The position numbers and the translations under genes are program-made. The notes beneath the pieces are model-generated. The model saw nothing but the letters and a program-made list of their open reading frames with translations, made no database searches and was not told where the DNA came from. This document shows positions 29,036 to 36,796 of a stretch of DNA of 64,000 bases, one piece after another; within the stretch, counting starts at the first letter, position 1, and every line of letters begins with the position of its first letter. The stretch is from Candidatus Dechloromonas phosphorivorans. Its GTDB lineage: Bacteria; Pseudomonadota; Gammaproteobacteria; Burkholderiales; Rhodocyclaceae. The stretch is taken from positions 318,141-382,140 of the forward strand of contig JADJMS010000046.1 of the NCBI GenBank assembly GCA_016709495.1, given 5' to 3'.

Positions 29036-29576
29036 AACGGGCCAGTGCGCGATACACCGAGGCACGACCGACGCCCAAGCGCCGGGCAATCTCCGTCGGC
29101 CCCAGTTTCTCCTCGATCCGTAAACGCTGCACTTCGGCGGGATCGATCGACGGCTTGCGGCCACGGTAGACGCCGCGCACCTTGGCGGCCGCAATGCCTT
29201 CCAACTGCCGCTCGCGCCGCAGATTGGTTTCAAATTCCGCAAAGACGCCGAGCATATCCAGAAAAGCCTTACCGGCGGCACTGCGCGTGTCGATCGGCTG
29301 CTCGGTTGCCTTCAGGGTGACGCCGCGCTCCTTCAACATGAACACGATATCCTGAAGATCCTTGATGCTGCGGGCGAGGCGGTCGATGCGGGTGACGACC
29401 AGCGTGTCACCCGGTCGGATGAAGTCGAGCAAGAGCTGAAGTTCAGTCCGGCCGCTCCGCGAACTCCCGGTGACCTTCTCGGCCCGGACCACATCGCAGC
29501 CGGCCGCACGCAGGCCTCTTCCTGCAAGGTGAAGTCCTGATCGCGGTGGACACCGAGCGTAACCATAGAGCGCCAT
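29019..29576 (-). CDS. Serine resolvase/invertase of the transposon, N-terminus garbled
   Basis: This 185-residue small serine recombinase has the usual RIDRLARSIKDLQDIV and FAEFETNLRRERQLEGI blocks and a C-terminal HTH (LGPTEIARRLGVGRASVYRAL). It would resolve cointegrates. At the N-terminus the family sequence YARVSTDDQDFTLQEEALRAAGC is replaced by YARCPPRSGLHLAGRGLRAAGC. Single bases appear to be missing at three places between about 29500 and 29555, so the frame is restored but residues about 8-20, including the catalytic serine, are lost. Either a non-functional protein or three sequencing deletions. It is the first gene of the element. Confidence 0.82.
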   Translation of the reverse strand: MALYGYARCPPRSGLHLAGRGLRAAGCDVVRAEKVTGSSRSGRTELQLLLDFIRPGDTLVVTRIDRLARSIKDLQDIVFMLKERGVTLKATEQPIDTRSAAGKAFLDMLGVFAEFETNLRRERQLEGIAAAKVRGVYRGRKPSIDPAEVQRLRIEEKLGPTEIARRLGVGRASVYRALARYGRPT

Positions 29577-29749
29577 GGGGAAGCATTCGTCTCGTTAGCC
29601 TTTAGAGCCTTGACGATAGCATGCAGAAAATGACAAAACAACCCTATTGAGACGCGAAAACTGTCTCAGCCGGGCGCCCCGTTTGGGTATACCGATACGA
29701 TACAGTTTGTCAGCAACCGGCCAACTCCGGCCACTCGTCGACTCCGGAA

Positions 29750-29771
29750 AGCTGACATTCAAATGACAGCT
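29750..29771. repeat. Near-perfect 22-bp palindrome, candidate right end of the transposon
   Basis: AGCTGACATT and AATGACAGCT flank CA (one mismatch). The right arm inverted (GCTGTCATTTGAA) resembles the left-end repeat GCTCGCATTTGAA. Between it and the resolvase there is also TGAGAC...GTCTCA (29648-29668), a possible resolution-site element. A 45-codon ORF at 29763-29900 is not convincing. Confidence 0.4.
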
Positions 29772-29884
29772 GTACCTCTTGAAACCTGCCGGATGGACTA
29801 CGCGAACTACTCGGCCATTGCAGCCGGTTACAGTTCTCAGGCAGCGCTGCTGCAATCAAGTACAGACCAGTCATTCAAGCTTGG

Positions 29885-30586
29885 CTACGGGTTGTCTTGA
29901 GTTTTGAGGAGTTTGGACACGCTCGGAATCCGAATTTTCTTGCCATGTACCTCGAGCAGCCCGCTATCCGACAGGTCGTGCAAAACCCTGGAGAAATGTT
30001 CCTGAGTGATGTTGAGGCGTGAGGCAATGACCCCTTTGCCCGCTGTGAGCTCAAACTCCAGTTTGTCTGAGTCTATTGCCGCCTGAGGCACATCTATCAT
30101 CAGATATCCGATAATTCGCTGCTTGGCCGACTGCAACGAGTAGGCTTCGACGTCCGTCATCAAGTCATGTGTGCGTTTTGCCAACCCAGCCAGCATCTTC
30201 TTAGTAAAGCCGTAGTCGTGTTCCAACTCATTCAGGATGGCAGCCTTGGAGACATGAATCAGCATCGAATCCTGCAGCGCTTGAGCGAAGACAATGTAAG
30301 TCCGGTCCAAAAACATAATGGCTTCGCCAAAGCTTTGACCCTGCTGAATTATTTCCACAATCTTCTCGTTGCCCTGAGAGGATGTGAATGCTAGTTTGAC
30401 CTGGCCAAAAACCAGAAGATGAAAGCCCATACAAGCATCTCCGGCACGAAAGAGCACATCGCCTTTTTGCGCGTGGATAAGCCTGGAGCAACTGGCAATG
30501 TGTTCGATATCGCTGGCAGCCATGCCAGCAAACAGGGGCAAGTGAGCCAGGTGGTTTTCGATGCTGATTGACTTGTGGTCGCGCAT
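29885..30586 (-). CDS. Crp/Fnr-family transcription regulator, DNR/FNR-like
   Basis: This 233-residue cytoplasmic regulator has a cyclic-nucleotide-type beta-roll (residues about 12-125, FRAGDACMGFHLLVFGQVKLAF and GQSFGEAIMF), a dimer helix and a C-terminal winged HTH (VIASRLNITQEHFSRVLHDL). The recognition helix carries E-x-x-S-R, the FNR-type code for TTGAT half-sites. The N-terminus lacks the FNR cysteine cluster, so it is more like DNR/NnrR-type NO/heme sensors than an O2 sensor; that is inference. A perfect TTGAT-N4-ATCAA box sits 39 bp upstream of the start. It is divergent from the tetR gene, and a decayed paralogue lies at 37.7 kb. Confidence 0.88.
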   Translation of the reverse strand: MRDHKSISIENHLAHLPLFAGMAASDIEHIASCSRLIHAQKGDVLFRAGDACMGFHLLVFGQVKLAFTSSQGNEKIVEIIQQGQSFGEAIMFLDRTYIVFAQALQDSMLIHVSKAAILNELEHDYGFTKKMLAGLAKRTHDLMTDVEAYSLQSAKQRIIGYLMIDVPQAAIDSDKLEFELTAGKGVIASRLNITQEHFSRVLHDLSDSGLLEVHGKKIRIPSVSKLLKTQDNP

Positions 30587-30624
30587 ATTCGTCCCCAGGC
30601 AAATGACAATCCGCCCATCATAGT

Positions 30625-30638
30625 TTGATTTGAATCAA
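30625..30638. promoter_or_regulatory. Perfect FNR/DNR box
   Basis: TTGAT-TTGA-ATCAA matches the FNR consensus at all ten defined positions. It lies 39-52 bases upstream of the Crp/Fnr gene start at 30586 and fits autoregulation or control by another FNR-family protein. The rest of the 30587-30774 gap shows nothing clear. Confidence 0.8.
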
Positions 30639-30774
30639 AACTGAAAAACAGCACATGATTTTCTTGTAACACTTTGTCGCGCACTCTTGAATTAGCTTGA
30701 TGTGTTGGTGCCATGTAGGCCACCTAGGGTTGCAGGCTACGTGAAGAGTATTAGGAAAATATGAATTAGCCGCC

Positions 30775-30805
30775 TATACTGGTAAGTAACTTATTACTTA
30801 CCAGT
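30775..30805 (+). promoter_or_regulatory. TetR promoter and operator
   Basis: A perfect 12-bp inverted repeat (ACTGGTAAGTAA / TTACTTACCAGT, spacer CTTA, 30778-30805) overlaps a TATACT -10 box (30775-30780) and ends five bases before the tetR start codon. This is the expected architecture for a self-repressing TetR gene. Confidence 0.8.
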
Positions 30806-30809
30806 AGCC

Positions 30810-31415
30810 ATGTCTATCAACCCTCGTCAATCCACCGAGTCACGCCAGGCAGAAATCATCACCACCATGGTTCGGCTTTCAGCAGAGCGCAGCCCTGCAG
30901 ACATAACGACTACGGACATTGCCAAAGCCATCGGGGTTACTCAGGGAGCACTTTTTCGGCACTTCGCCACCAAGGAAGCCATCCGCCTGGCCGTGGTCGA
31001 ATGGATCGAAGCGCATTTGATGTTCGAACTACTGGCTGCCAAGGAGCGCTCCCCTGATGCGCTGACTGCCCTCAAGGCCATGTTCATGGCTCACGTCGGC
31101 TTTGCCAAAGCACACCCTGGAGCGCCTCGCCTCATTTTTGGCGAGCTTCAGCAACCCGCTGAATCCCCCGTCAAGCAGCGGGTGCAGCTAATCATGCAGC
31201 GTTATCGGCAAGCCCTGTCCCAAACGCTAGCCGCGGCAATTGAAACGAGGCTGATTCGCGCCGATGTCGATTGCCCATCAGCGGCAGCCTTGTTCCTTGG
31301 GGCCATTCAGGGCTTGGTCATTCAATCCATGCTGAGCGGAAGCACCGAACAAATGGAGCAACAGGCAGTGGCCGTATTGGAACTTTATCTTGCCGCCCTT
31401 GGGGTCAAGTCATGA
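30810..31415 (+). CDS. TetR-family repressor of the adjacent exporter
   Basis: This 201-residue protein has an N-terminal TetR HTH (SPADITTTDIAKAIGVTQGALFRHFATKEAIRLAVVEW, about residues 28-66) and an all-helical ligand domain. It starts directly after the perfect 28-bp operator and overlaps the next gene by 4 bp (ATGA). It should control itself and the HlyD-permease-ATPase genes as one transcript. The inducer is unknown. Its C-terminal half matches the type seen with MacAB/DevBCA-like exporters. Confidence 0.9.
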   Translation: MSINPRQSTESRQAEIITTMVRLSAERSPADITTTDIAKAIGVTQGALFRHFATKEAIRLAVVEWIEAHLMFELLAAKERSPDALTALKAMFMAHVGFAKAHPGAPRLIFGELQQPAESPVKQRVQLIMQRYRQALSQTLAAAIETRLIRADVDCPSAAALFLGAIQGLVIQSMLSGSTEQMEQQAVAVLELYLAALGVKS

Positions 31416-32602
31416 AGCTAAATGGTTTTCTCAGTCGCAAGTTTGGCCTGGTGGCTTTTGCCGTGCTCCTTCTGCTCGGATTTGGCTTTGTGGTCGCCCG
31501 GTCAGGCCCGCTGGCGCCCACCAAGGTCACCATCACGCGGGTCGAATCCGGCAGTCTGTCGTCATCCCTGTTCGGCATTGGCACGGTCGAAGCGCGACGC
31601 AGCTATTTTATTGGCCCAACTGCGGCTGGTCGCGTCAAAGCAGTTCATGTCGATGTGGGTGAACAGGTCAAGGCCGGACAGCTGCTGGCAGAAATCGACC
31701 CCGTCGACCTGGACGAACGACTTCGCTCGATTGATGCCTCATACGCCCGGGCGTCCAGCGCGGTTTTGGCGGCTGACGCTCAGCGCAAGGATGTTCTTGC
31801 ACGCCAGACGGTTGCCGGCTTGAATGCCAGGCGCTATCGCGACCTCGGCGATAAGCATTTCGTCAGCCCGAGCGCGGTCGAGAGCAAACAACAGGAACTG
31901 ACATCGGCTCAAGCCGCCGTCGATGCCAGCGAAGCCAACCTGCAAAGCGCCCGGCAGGAAGTCGTCCGCCTGAAGGCTGACCAGGATGGTTTGCGGCAGC
32001 AACGGAATAACCTGCGCCTGGTCGCGCCGGTTGACGGCGTGCTGACCAGCCGTGACGCAGAAGCCGGCTCGACAGTCGTAGCAGGGCAGTCAGTGCTTAA
32101 GTTGATAGAGCCCAACAGTCTTTGGGTCAAGGTCCGGCTGGACCAGGGGCGGTCCCGCGGGCTGGCTGCTGGACAAGCCGCAAGCATTGCCCTGCGCAGT
32201 AATCCGGGAGTGTCTTTAAGCGGGAAAGTAGTCAGGATTGAACCGGTCAGTGATAGCGTGACCGAGGAGCGCATCACCCTGGTGACCTTCGACCAGATTC
32301 CACTCGGCCTCAGCACTGGAGAAATGGCCGAAGTGACCGTGCATACCGCTGCCAATCAATCAGGCCTGATACTGCCCAATGCAGCCATCAAACAGACTTC
32401 ACAGGGCACTGGCGTCTGGCAGCTACGCGATGGCAAGCCGGCCTTTGTTGCCATCAAACTCGGCGGCAGTAGTCTGGATGGATTGGTGCAGGTACTGGAA
32501 GGTCTTAGCGCTGGTGACGAAATCATCGTTCACAGCGAGCGCGAGCTGTCTGAAGGGAGCCGCGTCAAAGTTGTCGAACAACTGGCGGGACAACGCAAGT
32601 GA
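31412..32602 (+). CDS. HlyD/MacA-type periplasmic adaptor
   Basis: This 396-residue membrane-fusion protein has one N-terminal membrane anchor (residues about 10-30), a lipoyl-like barrel half (GPTAAGRVKAVHVDVGEQVKAGQLLAEIDP), a coiled-coil hairpin (about 105-195, rich in A/Q/E/K), the second barrel half (LVAPVDGVLTSRDAEAGSTV) and a C-terminal beta-barrel. It would link the inner-membrane permease with an outer-membrane TolC-like channel (none encoded here). The ATG at 31412 overlaps the tetR stop; a longer in-frame extension is an artefact. It corresponds to DevB in DevBCA exporters. Confidence 0.9.
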   Translation: MKLNGFLSRKFGLVAFAVLLLLGFGFVVARSGPLAPTKVTITRVESGSLSSSLFGIGTVEARRSYFIGPTAAGRVKAVHVDVGEQVKAGQLLAEIDPVDLDERLRSIDASYARASSAVLAADAQRKDVLARQTVAGLNARRYRDLGDKHFVSPSAVESKQQELTSAQAAVDASEANLQSARQEVVRLKADQDGLRQQRNNLRLVAPVDGVLTSRDAEAGSTVVAGQSVLKLIEPNSLWVKVRLDQGRSRGLAAGQAASIALRSNPGVSLSGKVVRIEPVSDSVTEERITLVTFDQIPLGLSTGEMAEVTVHTAANQSGLILPNAAIKQTSQGTGVWQLRDGKPAFVAIKLGGSSLDGLVQVLEGLSAGDEIIVHSERELSEGSRVKVVEQLAGQRK

Positions 32603-33792
32603 TAAGTCTGGCCGGTCGCGACATCCTGCATTCCTGGTCGAAGTTCGTGCTGACCGGAATCGGCCTTGGCTTGCTGATTGGCGTGACGCTGACCATGGCC
32701 GGGGTGTATCGCGGCATGGTCGATGATGCCAAGGCGCTGCTCAATAACAGTGGCGCTGACTTGTGGGTCGTGCAGCAGGACACGCAGGGGCCGTATGCGG
32801 AGTCGTCGAGCATCAAGGATGACGTGTACCGCTCATTGCTCAGCCTCTCTGGCGTGGCTCGTGCCGCCAACGTGACTTATCTGACCATGCAGGTTCGTCT
32901 GGACAATACCGATGTTCGTGCCATGGTCGTCGGCTTCGAACCGGGCCAGCCGGGAGAACCGGGGTATTTGGTGGCTGGCCGCCATATCACCCGTAATCAT
33001 TACGAGGCCGTCGCCGACGTCAAAACCGGGTTTCAGCTGGGCGATACCATTCGAATTCGCCGGCACGACTACCGGGTCGTCGGCCTGACCAAACGCATGG
33101 TTTCGTCCGGCGGCGACCCCATGGTCTTCATTCCGCTGAAGGATGCCCAGGAAGCCCAGTTCCTGAAGGACAACGATGCCATCCTCAATGAGCGGGCAAG
33201 AACTGCAGCCAATCCGACGCTGAATCGCCCGGGCGTGCCGGGGCTGCTCGAGGCCATTCAGGCATCGCAGAACGCCAATCGAAACGTCAATGCCGTGCTG
33301 GTGCAGGTGTCACCGGGAAGCCCGCCCGAGACTGTCGCCAATGAAGTCAGGCGCTGGAAGCACTTGCAGGCTTTCACCCGGGCTCAAATGGAAGAGATTC
33401 TGGTGGCCAAGCTGATTGCAACCTCGGCCAAGCAAATTGCGATGTTTCTGGTCATTCTCGCGGTGGTTAGCGCGGCCATTGTCGCTTTCATCATTTACAC
33501 GATGACCCTGGGCAAGATTCGTGAGATTGCCGTGTTGAAGTTGATAGGCACGCGTAACCGGACCATTGCCGGGATGATTCTTCAGCAAGCCCTGGGTTTG
33601 GGGCTGATCGGTTTTCTGGTCGGCAAGGTTTCGGCCACTGTATGGGCGCCATTCTTTCCCAAGTATGTTCTGCTGGAGCCTGCCGATGCAGCGCGCGGCT
33701 TTGTCGTGGTCATGGTCATTTGTGCGCTGGCCAGCACGCTGGCGATTCGGGCTGCCCTGCGCGTAGACCCTGCCACCGCCATTGGAGGTTGA
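32599..33792 (+). CDS. FtsX-like ABC permease, DevC/MacB-membrane type
   Basis: This 397-residue protein starts with GTG at 32599, overlapping the adaptor stop by 4 bp. There is one N-terminal membrane helix (residues about 13-35), a large periplasmic domain (about 40-260), and three C-terminal helices (MFLVILAVVSAAIVAFIIYT, LGLGLIGFLVGKV, FVVVMVICALASTLAI), i.e. the FtsX/MacB topology. The cytoplasmic loop KIREIAVLKLIGTRNRTIAGMI is the family coupling segment. It works with the ATPase that follows as a mechanotransmission-type exporter of an unknown substrate. Confidence 0.9.
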   Translation: MISLAGRDILHSWSKFVLTGIGLGLLIGVTLTMAGVYRGMVDDAKALLNNSGADLWVVQQDTQGPYAESSSIKDDVYRSLLSLSGVARAANVTYLTMQVRLDNTDVRAMVVGFEPGQPGEPGYLVAGRHITRNHYEAVADVKTGFQLGDTIRIRRHDYRVVGLTKRMVSSGGDPMVFIPLKDAQEAQFLKDNDAILNERARTAANPTLNRPGVPGLLEAIQASQNANRNVNAVLVQVSPGSPPETVANEVRRWKHLQAFTRAQMEEILVAKLIATSAKQIAMFLVILAVVSAAIVAFIIYTMTLGKIREIAVLKLIGTRNRTIAGMILQQALGLGLIGFLVGKVSATVWAPFFPKYVLLEPADAARGFVVVMVICALASTLAIRAALRVDPATAIGG

Positions 33793-33793
33793 G

Positions 33794-34498
33794 ATGGACG
33801 GTTTCGGCATTCGCATTGAAGGTTTGAGCAAGCGCTACGGTGAGGGCGATACCGCAGTCGACGCCCTGAAAGACGTCAATATGACCGTCGCCCCCGGGGA
33901 GGTGGTTGGTTTGATTGGCCCCTCAGGTTCCGGAAAAAGCACCCTGCTCAAGTGCCTCGGTGCGGTGATTGAACCGACAACCGGCAAGATGACGCTGGGT
34001 GACGAGGTCATCTACGACAACGGCTGGAAAATTCCCGACCTGCGTGCCTTGCGCCGCGACCGGATCGGGTTTGTATTTCAGGCCCCCTACCTGATTCCAT
34101 TTCTCGATGTTATCGACAACGTGGCCTTGTTACCGATGCTGGCAGGCAGGCCGAATGGAGAATCCAGGAAGCGCGCGCTGGAGTTGCTTGAAGCGCTGGA
34201 TGTCGGGCACCGCGCTAAAGCCCAACCGTCGCAACTGTCGGGCGGGGAGCAACAACGCGTCGCCATTGCCCGAGCCCTGGCCAATCAGCCGCCCGTTATC
34301 CTCGCCGATGAGCCGACCGCTCCTTTGGATAGCGAACGCGCCTTGAGTGTCGTGCGCATCCTCAACCAGATGGCGCAGCAGTTCAATACAGCCATCATCG
34401 TGGTGACCCACGATGAGAAAATCATTCCTACTTTCAAGCGGATTTACCACATACGAGACGGGAAAACCTTTGAAGAAAATGGCCTGGCGCTGAACTGA
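33794..34498 (+). CDS. ABC exporter ATPase, DevA/LolD/MacB-type
   Basis: This 234-residue ATPase has Walker A GPSGSGKSTLL, Q-loop FVFQAPYLIPFLDVIDNV, signature LSGGEQQRVAIARAL, Walker B VILADEPTAPLDS and the H-loop VVTHDEK. The ATG at 33794 follows GGAGGTTGAG; a TTG twelve bases upstream is less likely. It is the last gene of the tetR-hlyD-permease-ATPase unit. A long-range 9-bp inverted repeat (AGGCGGGCA ... TGCCCGCCT, about 34507-34567) follows but lacks a T-run. Confidence 0.92.
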   Translation: MDGFGIRIEGLSKRYGEGDTAVDALKDVNMTVAPGEVVGLIGPSGSGKSTLLKCLGAVIEPTTGKMTLGDEVIYDNGWKIPDLRALRRDRIGFVFQAPYLIPFLDVIDNVALLPMLAGRPNGESRKRALELLEALDVGHRAKAQPSQLSGGEQQRVAIARALANQPPVILADEPTAPLDSERALSVVRILNQMAQQFNTAIIVVTHDEKIIPTFKRIYHIRDGKTFEENGLALN

Positions 34499-34648
34499 GT
34501 TTCAGATAGGCGGGCAGTCAATGCCCTATTTCAAGCGAAATTAGATGCTGCGCCCGTTTTGCCCGCCTCTCCTGGCCGCAAGTATTGGTGGCTAACCATT
34601 TGCAGATGACTAGTTAATCAGAGTACATCCTTGGCGCATCATGATTCT

Positions 34649-35131
34649 TCAGCCTTTGGCGGCCTTCCACCCCGTATGCTGGAAATATTTCCCATATGCC
34701 TTCAGAGCATCAAGTGCTTGCACCGCGCCATCGTGGCGCGACTTTGAGGTTTTTCCTCTCATGGTCTCGGCGCTTTCCATCAGGTCTGCAATAACCAAGT
34801 GAAGCATCGCATCCGCCTGGGGCTCGAGTTTGCAATTCTGTATTGCATAAGCCACCTTTTCACTGATTGTCGTTGCTAATGCTTGATAGTCGTCCTTGCC
34901 ATATTGATTCTTGTGAATCGCCGGTATTGCCTTCGCCATCGCTTGATTGATGTCGTTCATAGCCTGACGCAGCGGCTCATCAGTTGCCCATTTCTTTCCA
35001 GCGTTAAGGTGGAGCTTTGTCGGTTCGGCACTCCCATGGCTATGGTTGTGTGCAGCACTTTCAGCTGCGAGGATATTGGGCGAAGCTCCAAGCGCAATGG
35101 CAGTCAGAACTACAGCGAATATGGTTTTCAT
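34649..35131 (-). CDS. Periplasmic protein of a DnrO-like family
   Basis: This 160-residue exported protein starts MKTIFAVVLTAIALGASPNILA (signal peptide), with an SD AAGGAGA before the ATG at 35131; the longer upstream start has no ribosome site. A His-rich stretch (HNHSHG, about residues 26-31) follows the cleavage site. The mature part is helical with conserved phrases KLHLNAGKKWATDEPLRQAM, AIPAIHKNQY, NCKLEPQADAMLHLVIADL. It resembles small periplasmic proteins labelled DnrO next to NO- or denitrification-related genes. The His-rich start may bind metal. Function unproven. The ~360-bp gap to the hemerythrin gene holds only the promoter described next and a G-rich imperfect repeat. Confidence 0.65.
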   Translation of the reverse strand: MKTIFAVVLTAIALGASPNILAAESAAHNHSHGSAEPTKLHLNAGKKWATDEPLRQAMNDINQAMAKAIPAIHKNQYGKDDYQALATTISEKVAYAIQNCKLEPQADAMLHLVIADLMESAETMRGKTSKSRHDGAVQALDALKAYGKYFQHTGWKAAKG

Positions 35132-35426
35132 CAGGTCTCCTTTGGCATGGATGTAATATCCAACTAATATAGTCAACTAATCTTAACGCAAGCTTAAAAC
35201 CAAGACGGGTTTCCGTGTGGCGGTGGAATGGGCTCTGGTTGTGGAATGGGCGGTGGTAGAGGCCGATAACCGTTAGTGACCAAAGGGCGTTAGCAACGCG
35301 AAAAGGCTGATGTCCGTAGCGGCAATTACTGACTAATGGACAACAGTACATAGGCTTATCTTGCCTCATTGAAGGTTGGGTGAAATTAGTCAGCAAAACT
35401 GAGCGTCATCAATCCCCCTGCGGATG

Positions 35427-35468
35427 ATGATCTGAATCAATGCTTTAGTGCTTGTGCATTCCTAGAAT
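35427..35468 (+). promoter_or_regulatory. FNR-type class II promoter of the hemerythrin gene
   Basis: ATGAT-CTGA-ATCAA (35427-35440) matches the FNR box at nine of ten positions. A TAGAAT -10 box lies at 35463-35468, so a start near 35475 would place the box centre at -41.5, the classic class II position. Confidence 0.6.
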
Positions 35469-35490
35469 TCCACTCTCAACTGGAATCTAC

Positions 35491-35877
35491 ATGACCACAC
35501 CCATAGCCATTTCAAAAACTGGCATCGACGAAATTGACAGGCAGCACGCTCAACTCCTGAGGTGCCTGGACGACTTGATGGAGTTTGTCGGTGGTCGCTA
35601 TGAGTTTGCCGCTGTATTCACTGCCATACAGGTATTGCTGGATTATGTTCAGCAGCATTTCGCTTACGAAGAAAATCTACTGAGGAGCTGGGATTACCCG
35701 GATCTAGACAAGCACATTGCTGGGCACCAAGCCATCGAAGCTGATGTCAGGCATCTCTGGGTTCAACTTGAGTCTGGCGACGAGACCGTTACCGAAAAAC
35801 TGGTTCAGACTATCCGCCAATGGATACTCAAGCACATCAATGAAGAAGACATTGAATACGCAAAATTCAGATCATGA
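35491..35877 (+). CDS. Bacteriohemerythrin
   Basis: This 128-residue four-helix O2-binding di-iron protein has the expected ligands: H in IDEIDRQHAQL, H and E in YVQQHFAYEENLL, the pair in LDKHIAGHQAIE, and H..D in LKHINEEDIEYAKF. The ATG at 35491 is chosen because the family N-terminus (ISKTGIDEIDRQH) follows at once; an in-frame ATG at 35452 is unlikely. Likely roles are O2 scavenging or delivery under micro-oxic conditions, in line with its FNR-type promoter. The stop overlaps the start of an ihfB-like pseudogene. Confidence 0.92.
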   Translation: MTTPIAISKTGIDEIDRQHAQLLRCLDDLMEFVGGRYEFAAVFTAIQVLLDYVQQHFAYEENLLRSWDYPDLDKHIAGHQAIEADVRHLWVQLESGDETVTEKLVQTIRQWILKHINEEDIEYAKFRS

Positions 35878-36160
35878 CTCGATCTGAACTCTCGACCTCC
35901 TTGGCCGAACGCTTCCCGGGCTTGTTGCGGGCAGACACTGATATGGCCGTTGCCGAGATCCTTGGAGCCATCGCCCGCACCTAAGCCAAGGTGGCCGTGT
36001 TGAAATCCGCAATTTGGGTTCTTTCACCTTGAGCTACCGACCACCAAGGATAGGGCGCAATCCAATGACCGGCGATAAGGTCAGCGTGCCCGGGAAATAC
36101 ACGCCGCACTTTAGACCAGGTCGGCCGCTGCGCGAACTGGTCGATGCCGGGGGGGCGTAA
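35874..36160 (+). pseudogene. Integration host factor beta-like gene, inactivated
   Basis: The reading starts MTRSELSTSLAERFPGLL and, in the next frame, continues GRVEIRNLGSFTLSYRPP and VPGKYTPHFRPGRPLREL to the TAA at 36160: the full DNABII/IHF-beta fold. It is broken by a TAA (from TTA, codon about 38) and a missing G a few bases later (about 35993). The span is 3n+2. The ATG overlaps the hemerythrin stop (ATGA), so it was a coupled second gene. It is probably a paralogue of a housekeeping ihfB elsewhere. Confidence 0.85.
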
Positions 36161-36214
36161 GTGAAAAAGATCGAATGGCCTTCGGGAGCGATTGTTAATC
36201 AAGAAGGCTACCCA

Positions 36215-36739
36215 ATGAAAATTCCCTATCGCATTCTCTGCGTTTGCATGGGTAACGTTTGCCGTTCGCCCACTGCCGAAGCCGTGCTCAAGCGTTTGTT
36301 GAGTGACAGTGATCTCAGAGGCAGGATCGAAGTCGCGTCGGCTGGAACGCATGGTTATCGTGTTGGTGAAGCCAGCGATGCGCGGATACAACGAATCGCT
36401 TGGGCCCGCGGCTACGATCTTTCTCAGATTCGAGCCCAAAAAATCGGTTGGCAGGACCTTGATTGTTTCGACCTTATTCTAGCAATGGACAAAAGCAATT
36501 TTTACAATCTTCGTCGCATGGCGACTGAGGCTCAGCAAGGCAAAACCAGGCTCTTGATGGACTACGCCACGACCTTCGATGAAGACGAAGTTCCTGATCC
36601 CTACACCGCCCTCGGCCAGAGTTTTGAACGCACGCTGGATATGATCGAAGACGCTGCAAAAGGGGTGGTCGAACGCCTTCACACCGAAATTGGTGCCGAG
36701 GTGCAAGTGATTCGTTTGCCAGCACGGACGGGATCTTAG
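36215..36739 (+). CDS. Low-molecular-weight protein-tyrosine phosphatase
   Basis: This 174-residue phosphatase starts KIPYRILCVCMGNVCRSPTAEAVL, which includes the P-loop C-MGNVC-R-S, and ends with the general-acid motif VPDPYT. It dephosphorylates phosphotyrosine, often on exopolysaccharide kinases or arginine-phosphorylated proteins; the partner here is unknown. The ATG at 36215, with GAAGG upstream, is preferred over a GTG at 36161. It follows the hemerythrin and ihfB-like genes in the same direction and may share their FNR-type promoter. Confidence 0.9.
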   Translation: MKIPYRILCVCMGNVCRSPTAEAVLKRLLSDSDLRGRIEVASAGTHGYRVGEASDARIQRIAWARGYDLSQIRAQKIGWQDLDCFDLILAMDKSNFYNLRRMATEAQQGKTRLLMDYATTFDEDEVPDPYTALGQSFERTLDMIEDAAKGVVERLHTEIGAEVQVIRLPARTGS

Positions 36740-36796
36740 GAAAATGCCTGTGACTAAACGACCGTCGGCGAATTGCCGAAACTAGCGCCATTCGTT

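Larger units (their letters stand above)
26245..29775 (-). mobile_element. Tn5053-like transposon (resolvase, DDE transposase, AAA ATPase)
   Basis: A resolvase, a Mu/TniA-type DDE transposase and a TniB/ExeA-like ATPase are all on the minus strand with overlapping ends. Candidate termini: TGTAGCGGCTCGCATTTGAA at the left (from 26245) and, inverted at the right, GCTGTCATTTGAA (about 29759-29771); the inner 13 bases agree in 11. Flanks share TACC (left of 26245 and after 29771), a possible part of a target duplication. No TniQ homologue is seen. Boundaries are provisional. Confidence 0.6.

Noticed and set aside
29763..29900. 45-codon ORF starting MTAVPLETCRMDYANYSA
   Set aside because: No ribosome site, no recognised family, and it overlaps the end of the Crp/Fnr gene.
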